From positions 75,430,817-75,494,816 of the forward strand of contig CM043701.1 of the NCBI GenBank assembly GCA_023935145.1: a stretch of 64,000 nt of DNA, read 5' to 3'. The notes beneath the pieces are model-generated. The model had not been told where the DNA came from. It searched no databases and worked only from the letters and a program-made list of their open reading frames with translations. Origin of the DNA: Bretschneidera sinensis. Taxonomy: Eukaryota; Streptophyta; Magnoliopsida; Brassicales; Akaniaceae. The position numbers were made by a program, and so were the translations under genes. Position 1 is the stretch's first letter; the number at the start of each line of letters is the position of its first letter. Below are positions 46,076 to 56,388 of the stretch, piece after piece.

Positions 46076-46220
46076 ATTGTTTGGTTTGTGAAAATTAAAT
46101 TTTTGTCTGAATTGATTTTATTTTTCTACTAGTTAGTTAGCAATTTTTGTTGATTTTTCTTTTTGCAATTTTATTTTTGTTTTTGTTTGCATTGGCCTAT
46201 AAATTTTTTTTTATAAAAAA

Positions 46221-46715
46221 ATGTGGATGAATCAAGCGCCTGTTTCACAGTCTTTAGAGGACACCCTTAAAGATTTCATGAAGATGACTGGCCAGTCCAT
46301 CAATACAACCAATACATTCAATGTTGATAGTTGTTTCATCAGTGCTAGTCCTATGCATTTAGCACGGACGTCAACTTTTGTTGAGTATCCCATGGAACAA
46401 ATAAACGCTTTCAATGACTATTGGTGGAAATCAAATGGATCTTACTCCGAGACGTACAATCCAGGGTGGTGGAACCACCCTGATTTGTCATGGGCGCAGA
46501 ACCAACTGATGAATCAGGAAGGAGCCCCTTATCATGCTCACAATCAATACCCTCCCGAATTTCCTCCACTAGTTCCAAGTTATGGTCACTCAGCCTATCA
46601 AGCACCATCACCCGCTTACCAAGGTCCCATTCAAGCACCAGTGTCGGTTTCACAGTCATTGGAGGATGCCCTTAATGATTTCAGGAAGATGACCGGCCAA
46701 TCCATAAGTGAGTAA
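46221..46715 (+). pseudogene. gag: Element A gag remnant
   Basis: The open frame holds the Asn/Pro/Trp-rich part of Athila gag (YSETYNPGWWNHPDLSWAQN, about 46445-46510), which in element B lies downstream of the zinc knuckle. The capsid-like domain and the knuckle itself are missing. A segment reading QSLEDTLKDFMKMTGQSI near the start recurs near the end as QSLEDALNDFRKMTGQSI (46231 and 46634), so the piece is flanked by a direct repeat that may record how the deletion or duplication arose. It stops at 46715; a frame change leads to the next ORF. Confidence 0.7.
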
Positions 46716-46765
46716 GGAGTGCAACAAAAGTAAACACCCAAGCGATTGCCAAGCTAGAGAGTCAA

Positions 46766-47848
46766 ATGGGTCAAATTGCAAGTCACTTGGGTGAAGGAGA
46801 GAAGGGAAGGTTCCCCAGTCAACCTGAGCCTAACCCGAAGGAACAGTTTGCGGTGGGAAATTCATCAACTCCTATGCACGGGCAGGAACAAGTGCAATTG
46901 ACTGTCCCATTGAGGTCTGGGAGACAAGTGGACAATCAAGTGGAAGAGAACCCAACTATGCAACAAGGGCAAAAAAGTGGTAACAAGGAAAAGAGAGAAG
47001 CTGAGCCATCTATAGCCACACCTATTATTAAGGATCTCCCTAGGTCGTTTGTACCTAAAGCACCTTACCCTGAGAGATTACAAGCACCCAAGAAAGAAGG
47101 GGAGTCTGAGGATAATCTGGAGGCATGTTTTGCTCAGTTTGGAGAGGATTTAGATTTAGATAAGTTACTTGAGCAAGCGAATGCCATTTTGGAGTCTGCT
47201 CCTCAGAAGAGCAGTGAGACGGAGGAGACTATGGATGAATCCCGTAGTGAGGACCCCCCGGAGGCATGCTTTGCTCAGTTTGAAGAGGATTTGGAGTTGG
47301 ATAAGTTGTTTGAGCAAGCAAATGCTACTTTGGAGTCTGATCCTCAGAAGAGCAGTGAGACGGAGGAGACCATAACACCTGAACCTCTCAAGAAGGAACT
47401 TAAGCCTTTACCGGAAAATCTTAAGTATAAGTTCCTAGGTCCAACAGATTCTTTGCCTCTGACTATAGCTTCAGATTTGGTTGATGCTCAAGTGGATAAA
47501 TTATTGGACGTTTTAAGAGAGCACAATGAATCTATCGGTTGGACTATTGAGGATATCAAGAGGATCAGCCCATCGGTGGTGATGCACAAGTTACATTTGG
47601 AGGAGAATGCCAAACCATCGAGGGAGCCACAAAGAAGGCTCAACCCAGCTATACAAGAGGTTGTGAGGACTGAAGTGATAAAGTTGTTAGATGTAGGGAT
47701 CATTTATCCAATCTTTGATAGCGAGTGGGTGAGCCCGATTCATGTCATGCCAAAGCAGGCTAGATTGATGGTAGTGATAAATAAAGACGACGAGTTGGTT
47801 CCAACTCGTGTGCAATCAGGATGGAGAGTGTGTCTAGACTACCCGTAA
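46766..47848 (+). pseudogene. gag-pol: Element A gag C-terminus / start of reverse transcriptase (360-residue frame)
   Basis: This is the longest open frame in the window. The N-terminal part (MGQIASHLGEGEKGRFPSQP, LRSGRQVDN) is the Athila gag C-terminus. Residues about 115-205 contain two tandem copies of an acidic 47-residue unit (EACFAQFGEDLDLDKLLEQA). After ELKPLPENLKYKFLG the sequence is the pre-RT segment (SIGWTIEDIKRISPSVVMHK), and residues about 280-360 are the RT N-terminus (RLNPAIQEVVRTEVIKLLDV; WVSPIHVMPKQ; GWRVCLDYP). It ends where RT should continue to its catalytic Asp motifs. After a frameshift a short RT trace (about 47850-47935) leads straight into the 3' untranslated region. 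The protease is also missing. Confidence 0.85.
47108..47371 (+). repeat. 141-bp in-frame tandem duplication
   Basis: Units at 47108 and 47249 encode two acidic EACFAQF...DKL.EQANA..ES..QKSSETEET copies. The spacing is 47 codons, so the frame is kept. Confidence 0.9.
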
Positions 47849-48158
47849 GTGGAATGCTACCACAAGGAAGGATCATTTTCCAACTCCCATTTATTGATCA
47901 GATGGTGAAGCGTTTAGTTGGGCACGATTACTAATGTTGGGTCTCGTTGAAGACGTTAAACTTAGAACTCATGGGAGGCACCCACAACATATCCTTTCTG
48001 TTTATTTATTATTTTACATATTTATGATTAATTTTTGTTTTCTAGTCTTTACTTTTCAGGGACAATGCGTACTTCAGTTCAAGTTTAAGGGTATGCTATG
48101 AGCCATACCAGTCCAGCTAGTTCTCCATCTCCCAGGTTAGCTCTTTCCATATTATTCA

Positions 48159-48194
48159 CACATTGGGGACAATGTGTAAATTAAGTTTGGGGGT
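48159..48194 (+). promoter_or_regulatory. Hairpin plus internal polypurine tract
   Basis: ACACATT GGGGAC AATGTGT forms a perfect 7-bp stem with a 6-base loop. It is followed by AAGTTTGGGGGT (48183-48194), the same word as the terminal polypurine tract. Element B has the equivalent at 53052-53087. Confidence 0.6.
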
Positions 48195-48619
48195 ATGGGA
48201 GACACGTTACACATACTTTGTCCTAAATTGTTGTTGTTTTTCTTCATTTAAAGAAAAAAAAAGAAAAAAAAGAAGGTAAATGCATATTCATGTTATTTTG
48301 AAATTTTAGTTGATCTAAACAATTTCTGTGATGTGATATCATTGGTGAGCTTAAAAATTTTGAACACATGATCTGATGATAGAGTTTTAAACCTTAGTTA
48401 CTTACTTTAGGCATTCGAGAATTCACATGTTTGATCTAATCTAACACGAGCACAGTAGCACATATTTGTGTGAGGTATGACATGTGGATTTTAATGTGTA
48501 TGTTTCCTTATCTTAACTGAAACTGGATGACTTGTTGGATAAACACTTGGGCATAGAAAAACATGAAAAAAAAGAGAAGAAAAAAAAAATACTACTAATA
48601 TTTATAATGATCATCATCA

Positions 48620-48790
48620 ATAAACTTTCCACTGAGTAACTGGACCTCTTGCCTCAGTAAGCAATGAGTGTTCACGTCAAAAGGTGAGAATTTTATTCAT
48701 AGTGATCATTGCGAAATTTTCCACTGAGTAACTCGACCTCTTGCCTCAGTAAGCAGTGAGTGTTCACGTCAAAAGGTGGAAATTTTGCTT
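48620..48790 (+). repeat. 92-bp tandem repeat
   Basis: TTTCCACTGAGTAACT...GTTCACGTCAAAAGGTG occurs twice (starting about 48627 and 48718). Confidence 0.9.
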
Positions 48791-49330
48791 GGTAATATTA
48801 AGGCCAGTTTAGTTTCGTAGCCTTTTTGACTCGAGTTAGTAAGTCCTTAGGGGTGTCTTTACACTTAATGCCCTAAAATCATCTGGTTTGGGAGTCGTTG
48901 ACTCAACACTCGATACATGGGTCAATTAACAAGCTTAAGGGAACTAAACATAGCAGAGCCTTATAATAATATATAAAATATATATAAAAAAAAATAAAAC
49001 TATGCCATCGTTGTTCATTCTGACGAGAAATTCTGTGAATCTTGAGACGTGGAGACATTGTACATTGAAGTTATTTGGAAACCTCATATGTATATGCTAA
49101 TTCACTTTACATTGATTCAAGCTTGTGATGTCTTAGCCTGCTTCTTGTAAGTAACTAGGTTTTAAATTCTTGGTCGTTGCGAAGATGAGTTATATTTTTT
49201 AAGCTTGCTCATGAATGAATATCATGGTTTTGAGTGCTCCTTAAATTTTTGGATACCATGAGTGATGAACTTATCTTTGTGTTCTTTGTTTTTCATGTAG
49301 TCTTTTATTTTGTTTTGCTAAGGGACTAAC

Positions 49331-49352
49331 AAAATGTAAGTTTGGGGGTATT
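49331..49352 (+). promoter_or_regulatory. Element A polypurine tract
   Basis: TGTAAGTTTGGGGGTATT lies directly before the 3' LTR start at 49353. Confidence 0.85.
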
Positions 49353-50251
49353 TGATGAGTGCCAAATATTGCATATTTTGGCCACTTAATTTACATTTGT
49401 TAGCTTAGGAATTTGTTACTTTGAGTTGTTTTCGTTTGTCTTCAGGTTTACAAGCACTGGGAAAGAAGTTTCACTAAAATTGCCAGAATTGCCTGTACAG
49501 ATCAGTTATTTTTGTGGATTTTACTGTATTGATTCAGGAAGAACCAGGAGATAAGTCATATATTCTTGGAAAGATCTGAAAGTCTGTTTTCTGAGGAATT
49601 TTATGGCTCGTAAAAATGATTTTTCTAGAGAAAGTTATGGCAGTTTAGTAGACAAGGGTTAAGCTGAAGATGTCTAGTGAGCTCGGGCGCACCAGATTTG
49701 CGATCGATCGCAAGTGCGCACTCGCACATCCTACATCGGTTAAAAATGCTTTGTAGTGCACCAGTATGAGCTCGAGCACACCAGACTATGATCGAGCGCA
49801 CTCGGGCAATATCCCACATTGAATTTGAGACATATTGTACTATGGGAATTCCCTTATAAAAGCCCCATCTCACTTCATCATTTGATGTGCAATCTTGAGG
49901 CCTTCTGCTAGCATTCTGGTGGATCTCGAAGGCTTTGCTACCTCGAGGGGAAGCACCGCCCAACAGCGAGTGGAATTTCTCCCCATGTATAGACAGTTTT
50001 TAATTTACTGCTTTTGTTAGTTTTAAAGTTTAATGTTTAACACTGTTATTATGAACTTTAGTTTCATGATTATGAGTGGCTAAAATCTTCAGCTAAGATT
50101 GAAAATGAAGCCTCGCCGTTGTTTGGCATAATATTTTCAGATTTGTTTATACAATTCTAATGTTTTTTTTAGTATAAATGTTCTGTTCAATTATTTGAGT
50201 AAAATCTTATGATTGATTACGTTTAAATTGTTCTGTTGGATATTCCGCGTG
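49353..50251 (+). repeat. Element A 3' LTR, left part
   Basis: It matches the 5' LTR from its start to TTGGATATTCCG, where element B is inserted. TATAAAAG lies at about 49855. Confidence 0.95.
50247..50251. other. Target duplication of element B (left)
   Basis: GCGTG here and CCGTG at 57806-57810. The intact 5' LTR of A has GTGTG at this point, so one copy at each side has diverged by a base or two. Confidence 0.7.
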
Positions 50252-51673
50252 TGATGCGATGAAATTGACACTAGCAAGTGCACTAATCGTTCAAGTAATA
50301 AAATGATGAGTAAATATCGTTCCCAATGAGGACTGAACAAGTACTACAAAAATTATGACTCGACTCTTACTATTATTTGAGCAAATGAATAATTGTAGGA
50401 GAAAAGTTTACTAGCAATTAACTAAAAACAGATGCAATAATAATTAACAGAAGATTTGCAAACTTTGGAATGAAGACTCTTATGAACTAACGTGCTAAGG
50501 ACTCGACTTCACCTAAACCATAATTGACAAGGGTTTTTAATGGACAAGTTTCACTTACTATGTTTTTCAAGATGGTAGAATCCCCAATCAATTGGTTATC
50601 CTTATTCCAGGTCTAACCACAATCTCAAGAATCATCAACTTCAAATATCCATATTCCAGGTTTATTCTAGATTGATTCAAATTAAGAAGCATTAAGTGTT
50701 TTTGGATTCCTTTCAGTTAAATCTCCCTATTCGGTTATGATTTAAGCGGACCACATGAACTTCCTAGAATCCCTATTCTGTTACTCCTATTCCATTCATA
50801 GCATGTTTTACCCTGGTCTTTGCATAGATAACAATCCAATATCATATTTATTAGTTCAACCATTCATAAAAGCATAGCTTCTCTATTCGACACATCACCA
50901 TGCCCAAAGAAGGAATCAAAATAACAAAAAGCATTAAGAGCAATAAAACACACTATTTGAAAAACACATTAAATTCCACTTATCCAAACAACAACTCAAG
51001 ATAAAGGTTTAGGATCCATCTATCCTTAACACAAAAATATCTACTCCATAATAATATTCAAACAACCCATGTTCATATTATAAAACATCAACATAGCTAG
51101 ATAAGAATAATACAAAACCGGAGAAGAATGATTTAAAAGCTTGATGCGTAGCCTCCCGGAGTGTCTCCAACTCTCCTTTTGCGTCTCCTCTCCTCCAAAT
51201 TCTGTTTTCTTCTTCTACGGCCGCACTCTCCCCTCTTGTTCAGCTAGGGTTTCAATTTATAACTTTCAGAATCCTTGGACTGGCGCTGCAGCGCCAACAT
51301 CCCAGCGCTACAGCTTCAAGACGTAATTCTAACCTTAGTCTGGCGCTGCAGCTTCCACTTTCCAACGCTGCAGCGCCAACTTTCTGTCCAAATCCTCTCT
51401 TTTTGTCATCTAGCAGCACTGCAGCGCCAACATCCCAGTGCTGCAGCCTTGAGTTTTGGTCTCCTTTGTGCATTTTGGCCTTCCAGTGCTCTCCAGTGCT
51501 CCAACAAGTGTCTGCACAATAGATTTCCATGACTTAGCATTGATCATTCAACTAAAACAACTTATTAGTAGAATAAGATAAACTAAACTCAAATTGCTAA
51601 AAACACATGCAACACAATTCTAATGCTTAAGATCAACACCAAAAACGTGCCTAAAAATAGTATAATAACATCA
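50252..51673 (-). repeat. Element B 3' LTR
   Basis: In plus-strand terms it starts TGATGCGATGAAATTGACAC and ends TATAATAACATCA. The CTGCAG-rich module is at 51278-51450. On the minus strand the TATA box is TATAAATT (51254-51261). Confidence 0.95.
51278..51450 (-). promoter_or_regulatory. GCGCTGCAGCGC palindromic module in element B LTR
   Basis: Six copies of a GGCGCTGCAGCGCCAAC-like word, some degraded, lie directly upstream (in element sense) of the TATA box. The 5' LTR copy at 57414-57565 has lost one unit of about 22 bases. Confidence 0.65.
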
Positions 51674-51688
51674 CACCCCCAAACTTAC
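51674..51688 (-). promoter_or_regulatory. Element B polypurine tract
   Basis: The minus strand reads GTAAGTTTGGGGGTG, immediately before the 3' LTR. Confidence 0.85.
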
Positions 51689-53051
51689 GTTTTTGCTAGT
51701 CCTCGAGCAAACTACAACAAAATTCTATGCACACATAACCTAAGAGTGAGAGATGGTTTGATTAGATTTGATATAACATGCCTCAAAGATTGCATATAGA
51801 TTATAATGCATGAAAACTTTCCAAATGCTGCTAATGTCTAGAATTTCAAATTTATCGCCAGCTTTATCTCACATCAAATTCTTCAAACGTGTGTGTGTGT
51901 AACACCTTTATAAACTTAATCGTCTCGCCACTTTGATCGGTTTATGCAAGCAAATAGGATAATGCCAATCTTTCAAAGTCCATAAGCTTGCTTTTCACAC
52001 CACTTTCTACTAATGTAGGCCATGACAATACCCGAGATCACCAAGACTTTATTCAGCTTGTAACTTTGGCTAAGGTTAAGGTATGGTAAAAGATTTATTT
52101 GAGGCTCACATCACCTTAAGCACATCAACCAATAACAATTTTATTTCAAACTTTCCCTCAGTTATCATGGAATACTTCCAATACTTTTGCTGTTGTCACA
52201 TCTTCTTCTTCTTCTTTTCTTTTTTTTTTTTTTCGTATGCTTGTACTATAGTAGCACCAGTCTTTATTTCCGTGTGCATTAATGAAACCACAACATAGCA
52301 TGTACACGATGATCAAACACGGCTTTGCCAGCTGCTTGTGATAGGCAGAATACAACTTGATCAAATAGTTTGTGTGGTACACTTTTTAACTTAGATCTTT
52401 CCCTTGGTCACTCTCGATCGAAAATATTTGGTACTTAACACAGCCAAGTCAAAGACCGCATTCTCTTGCTCAATCCTCTGCCACCACTTAAGAGAATAGT
52501 CCATTCATTAATCGATGTGCTTACAGGTGAAAGGTAGAGTTGTAGCGATTTTTTTTTTCTTTGAAAAAGAAATAGGTTAGATGATCGGGTGACAAAACAA
52601 TAGATATCCAAGCTCAAAAGGGGAAAACTAAGGATAATCACATATCAAGGGTTGGCTAGAAAGGCTCAAACTTTCCAAACATGGCCTGGATCCTTTCTTT
52701 GGTATAGTACTACCTAGGATTTCGCCTTGAGTGGTCTTCAAACAAGTTCTAGAGTCTAAGAGATCACAAGAACTACACTTCTCACATAAACGTTCTCCGA
52801 AACAGCAAGACAACAAAGTGCTTAGGTGTAAGTGCTCGTTGTGTTCAAAGAGTTCGATGTAAAATAAATCCAACAACAAATTCAAGCACACAGACAAACA
52901 CAACATTTTTCAAATTTTCAATGGCTATAATCAAGTCAATCTATTTCTCATCATTGGCAGAATCAAAATCAAACAACCAAAAGTGCTAAGATAAAACAAA
53001 CAGAAAAATAACTAGAAACATGAGCAGCACACAACACTCAAATAAAGTTCC

Positions 53052-53087
53052 CACCCCCAAACTTAAATGACACATTGTCCGCAATAT
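53052..53087 (-). promoter_or_regulatory. Internal polypurine tract and imperfect hairpin of element B
   Basis: The minus strand reads ATATTGCGGACAATGTGT followed by TCATTTAAGTTTGGGGGTGG. It corresponds to 48159-48194 in element A. Confidence 0.55.
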
Positions 53088-53325
53088 ATAAAATTTGAAT
53101 CATAAAGTAAGAGAAAGGAACTCCCCTGATTAGTCGGAGCCCAAATTAATCATCCTTGTCAATGTCTTCATCCTCCAGATCATTGCTATGACCAGGATAT
53201 GGTGGCACGATGAGGGAAGAAGGTTGAATTTTAGTGCTTTAGAGAGAGAGAGAGGTGCTGGGAATCAGAAATTGTATATGACCTAACAGTGACAGATCAT
53301 TTTATTTAAAATCCTAGTGTGCGGC

Positions 53326-53440
53326 TTGGCGCTGCAGTGCCAACTTCCCAGTGCTGCAGTGCTGAATCTCTAGTCAAATCAGCATGTAAGGGCAGGATCA
53401 GCGCTGCAACGCCCAAAGTATAAGGCTGCAGCGCAGAGTC
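53326..53440 (-). promoter_or_regulatory. Second GCGCTGCAGC module, inside element B
   Basis: Four or five copies of the LTR-type word (GGCGCTGCAGTGCC, CAGTGCTGCAGTGC, CAGCGCTGCAACGCC, GGCTGCAGCGC) lie in the interior. They are followed on the minus strand by TTTTAAATAAAATG (about 53300-53313) and a CT-rich leader-like stretch, the same order as in the LTR promoter. Confidence 0.5.
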
Positions 53441-53622
53441 TCTATCCTGACTCCAATTAATCCTGAAAATAACCCAAAAATAACACATTTAAAATAATAA
53501 AAACTTAACTCAAAGACAAACCAAACAACACAAAAACTTAAACACACAAAAAAAATTCAAATGCAAGAAAAATAAAACAAAATGTTAGTTCTAATTTATA
53601 GTCTTTAGGTTGACTTTCTGAT

Positions 53623-53991
53623 TTATGGCTCTTGGAGAATGGTTGTGGACGATTGAGGGTCAAACGTCCCCATGATGTAGTGCTTCAATCTGTGCCCATT
53701 GACCTTGAACATCTCCTTGTTTTTCTCGTGTCGTAATTCAATGACACCAAAAGGTGATACACTTATCACGGTGTATGGTCCAGTCCACCAAGATTTCAGT
53801 TTTCCCGAAAATATGTACCTTCTTAGGACTTTCAGCAACCGTTCTTCCATTTTACCTATCAACGAAGAAGATATTATAACAGGGAAAATATTTTTCTCTA
53901 AATAAGCATATTTCAAATGAGCAAGTAAAGGTTTCAATTCAGTTATTATTATTTGTTTCTCTGGCTTTTCTTTTCCCATTTCAGACTTCAA
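53623..53991 (-). pseudogene. pol: Element B fusion frame: pre-RT segment joined to integrase C-terminus
   Basis: This 122-residue open frame begins with KPEKQIIITELKPLLAHLKY, the segment just before RT in Athila polyproteins. It continues through PVIISSSLIGKMEERLLKVL and then, at about residue 58, switches to IFSGKLKSWWTGPYTVISV, the integrase C-terminal domain, ending with VNGHRLKHYI. RT, RNase H and the integrase core are missing between these points. The frame itself is intact across the junction. Whether the fused piece is ever made is unknown, and it has no catalytic residues. Confidence 0.85.
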
Positions 53992-53999
53992 GTTCCTTG

Positions 54000-56263
54000 C
54001 TTATTCTTCGATGATGAGTTTTTTAGTGGTATTAGTTCCTTATTCCATGATGCATCACTCCGAAGGATCTTCATTTAATGTTTTCTCCTGAAACTCCTCA
54101 ATGAGGTTATCAATAATATCCACTTGAAAACAAGAAGAAGTAGAAAAGCCAGAAGGGTATTTCATAATTTTATACATATCAAAAACTACTTGCTCATCAT
54201 TGACTCTTAAAGTCAATTTCCCTTATTGTACATCAATTAAGGATCTCCTTGTAGCAAGGAATGGACGTCCAAGTATAAGAGGTACCTCACGATCCTCTTC
54301 CATGTCGAGAACAATGAAGTCTACAGAGAATATAAATTTATCAACCTTTACTAGTACATCTTTTTATAATTCCTTGTGGTCTCTTAATAGATCGATCAGT
54401 TAATTACAATGACACTGTTGTTGTTTTAATTTCTTCTAGTCCAAGTTTCCTGAAAATTGAAAGAGGCATAAGATTGATACTTGCACCAAGGTCACATAAA
54501 GCTTTATCAAAAAATGAATTTCCCAAAGTGCAAGGTATAGTAAAACTCCCTGGATCTTTCAATTTTGGAGGTAGCTTGTTTTACAGTATAGCGCTGCACT
54601 CTTCAGTTAACATTACCGTTCCATGTTCCTCAAGCTTCCATTTATTAGACAAAATTTCCTTAAAAAATTTAGTGTAACTAGGCATCTGTGATAAAGCCTT
54701 TGCAAATGGAATGTTAATATGCAATTTCTTGAAAATCTCTAAAAATTTTGAAAATTTCTTATCTAGTTTTTCTTTCATAAATTTCTGAGGATAGGGAAGA
54801 GGTGGCATATATTTAGTTTCAGAGTTAGAATCGATCAAACCTTTACCAGTAGACTTCTTTTTCGAAACAAGCTTATCCTCTTGCATGGTCTCTTCTTTCT
54901 CGCCTTCTTGATTAGTGATTTCTTTAGATTTTGGCTCATCTAATTGTGTGCCACTCCTTAGTGTTATGGCATTGACATCCTCATTAGGATTTTTTTCTGT
55001 GTTTCTCAGAAGAGAACCTTGTGCACGTCCAGAAATTATGGTTGCTAGCTGGCCCACCTGAACTTCCAGATTTCTGATGGATACTTCTTGATTTTGGAAC
55101 CTAGTTTCTATTGCATTTAAGAATTTGGCCATCATGTCCTCCAAGTTGGACTTTTTTTCTTGAGGTGGGTATTTAGGAGGAGGTTGTTTCGCATTGTTTT
55201 GATTCCATGACAAATTTGGATGATTCTTCCATCCTGGATTATATGTATTGCTATATGGATTGTTTTGCCTGTGAAAATTTGAAACAAAGTTAGCTTGTTC
55301 AGCAGATGAATTAGATGCAAATTGATTGCCTACTTGACATTTACTGCTATAGTGACCACTACCACCACACAATTCACATATAACATGTGTAGTAGGATAA
55401 AGTCCATCTATCTTCTTGGTGAGAACCTCTATTTGTGCTGTTAAAGCTGTAACAACATCTATATTGTGCAATCCTGAGGCTCTGTTAATAGGTAACCTCT
55501 CAACTGGCCATTGATAAGAATTTGTGGCCATCTCTTCTAGCAAATCAAGAGCCTCTTTTGGAGTTTTTCTCATGATCGTGCCACCTGCAGCTGCATCTAT
55601 CATATTTCGGGTTGTACTGGTTAAACTGTTATAAAAGGTTTGTACCTGCATCTAAGTGGGCAACTCGTGATGAGGACATCTTCTTAAAAGGTCTTTAAAA
55701 CGTTCCCATGCCTCATAGAGTGACTCCCTATCGACCTGCAAAAACATAGTAATTTCATTACGTAACTTTGCAGTTTTTGCAGGAGGGAAGTATTTCCCTA
55801 AAAATTTTTGTGCCATTTCTACCCATGTCATTATGGATCTTGTGGGCAAAGAAGTCAACTAGCTTTTTGCTTTATTCCTCAATGAAAATGGGAAAAGCCT
55901 TAAGCGAATTGCATCCTCTGATACTCCGTTATGCTTGAATGTGTCACAAATTTCAAGGAAATTCGTCAAGTGAACATTTGGATCTTCTTGCGATAGGCCC
56001 CCAAATTGTACTGAATGTTGAATCATTTGAATGATGGCGGGCTTAATTTCAAAATTGTTCACTTGTATAGGTGGCCATCAAATGCTAGATTCAACACTAT
56101 CCATCTTTGGCATAGCATAATCCCACAGTGCATGTTGAACCTCTGCATTGTTTCCTTCTGCCATTGTGTTACTTTTTACTGGTGCTGCTTTTCTCAAAGG
56201 GTGAAAAGTGCGCTCAATCTCTGGAGTCAGTTCTACAAGTATTCTCCCACTAGTACGTGTCAT
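54000..56263 (-). pseudogene. gag-pro: Element B gag-protease, interrupted by stops
   Basis: Reading starts at the ATG at 56263 (MTRTSGRILVELTPE). The gag capsid-like domain includes FGGLSQEDPNVHLTNFLEIC, the FPFSLRNKAKS block, KFLGKYFPPAKTAKLRNEIT and LYEAWERFKDLLRRCPHHEL. The zinc knuckle is CELCGGSGHYSSKC (about 55350-55390). The Asn-rich NPYSNTYNPGWKNHPNLSW block follows, then a Lys/Glu-rich spacer and YPQKFMKEKLDKKFSKFLEI. The protease has ALCDLGASINLMP (about 54470-54510) and [13 protein letters not shown] (about 54260-54290). One frame runs from 56263 to about 54390, broken only by TGA at 56078, TAG at 55859, TAG at 55652, TAA at 54578 and TAA near 54400; a frame change follows. Length and order fit Athila gag-protease. 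Confidence 0.9.
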
Positions 56264-56364
56264 GCACTAGAAACGAAAACCCTGCAAAATAGACTTAAAA
56301 GACCAAATTAATAAACTCTCAAATTAACTAGTAGAATCACAATAAATGTAATATTTTATTTCAG

Positions 56365-56382
56365 TCCCCGGCAACGGCGCCA
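56365..56382 (-). promoter_or_regulatory. Element B primer-binding site (tRNA-Asp type)
   Basis: The minus strand reads TGGCGCCGTTGCCGGGGA, six bases inside the 5' LTR. It is identical to the element A site. Confidence 0.92.
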
Positions 56383-56388
56383 AAAACT

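Larger units (their letters stand above)
47940..49352 (+). other. Element A 3' untranslated region
   Basis: It starts with the TTAAACTTAGAACTCATGGG-type phrase that follows pol in Athila elements. It contains a hairpin and a second polypurine tract (48159-48194), an A-rich stretch (48252-48275), a 92-bp tandem repeat (48620-48790) and the terminal polypurine tract. There is no ORF of note. Confidence 0.75.
51689..53600 (-). other. Element B 3' untranslated region
   Basis: It has no convincing gene. It contains an internal polypurine tract with a hairpin (53052-53087), a CT repeat leader-like stretch (53242-53254) and a second CTGCAG-rich module (53326-53440). Confidence 0.6.

Noticed and set aside
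51252..51532. Cys/Ser/Leu-rich frames on both strands
   Set aside because: They are translations of the repeated GCGCTGCAGCGC words in the element B LTR.
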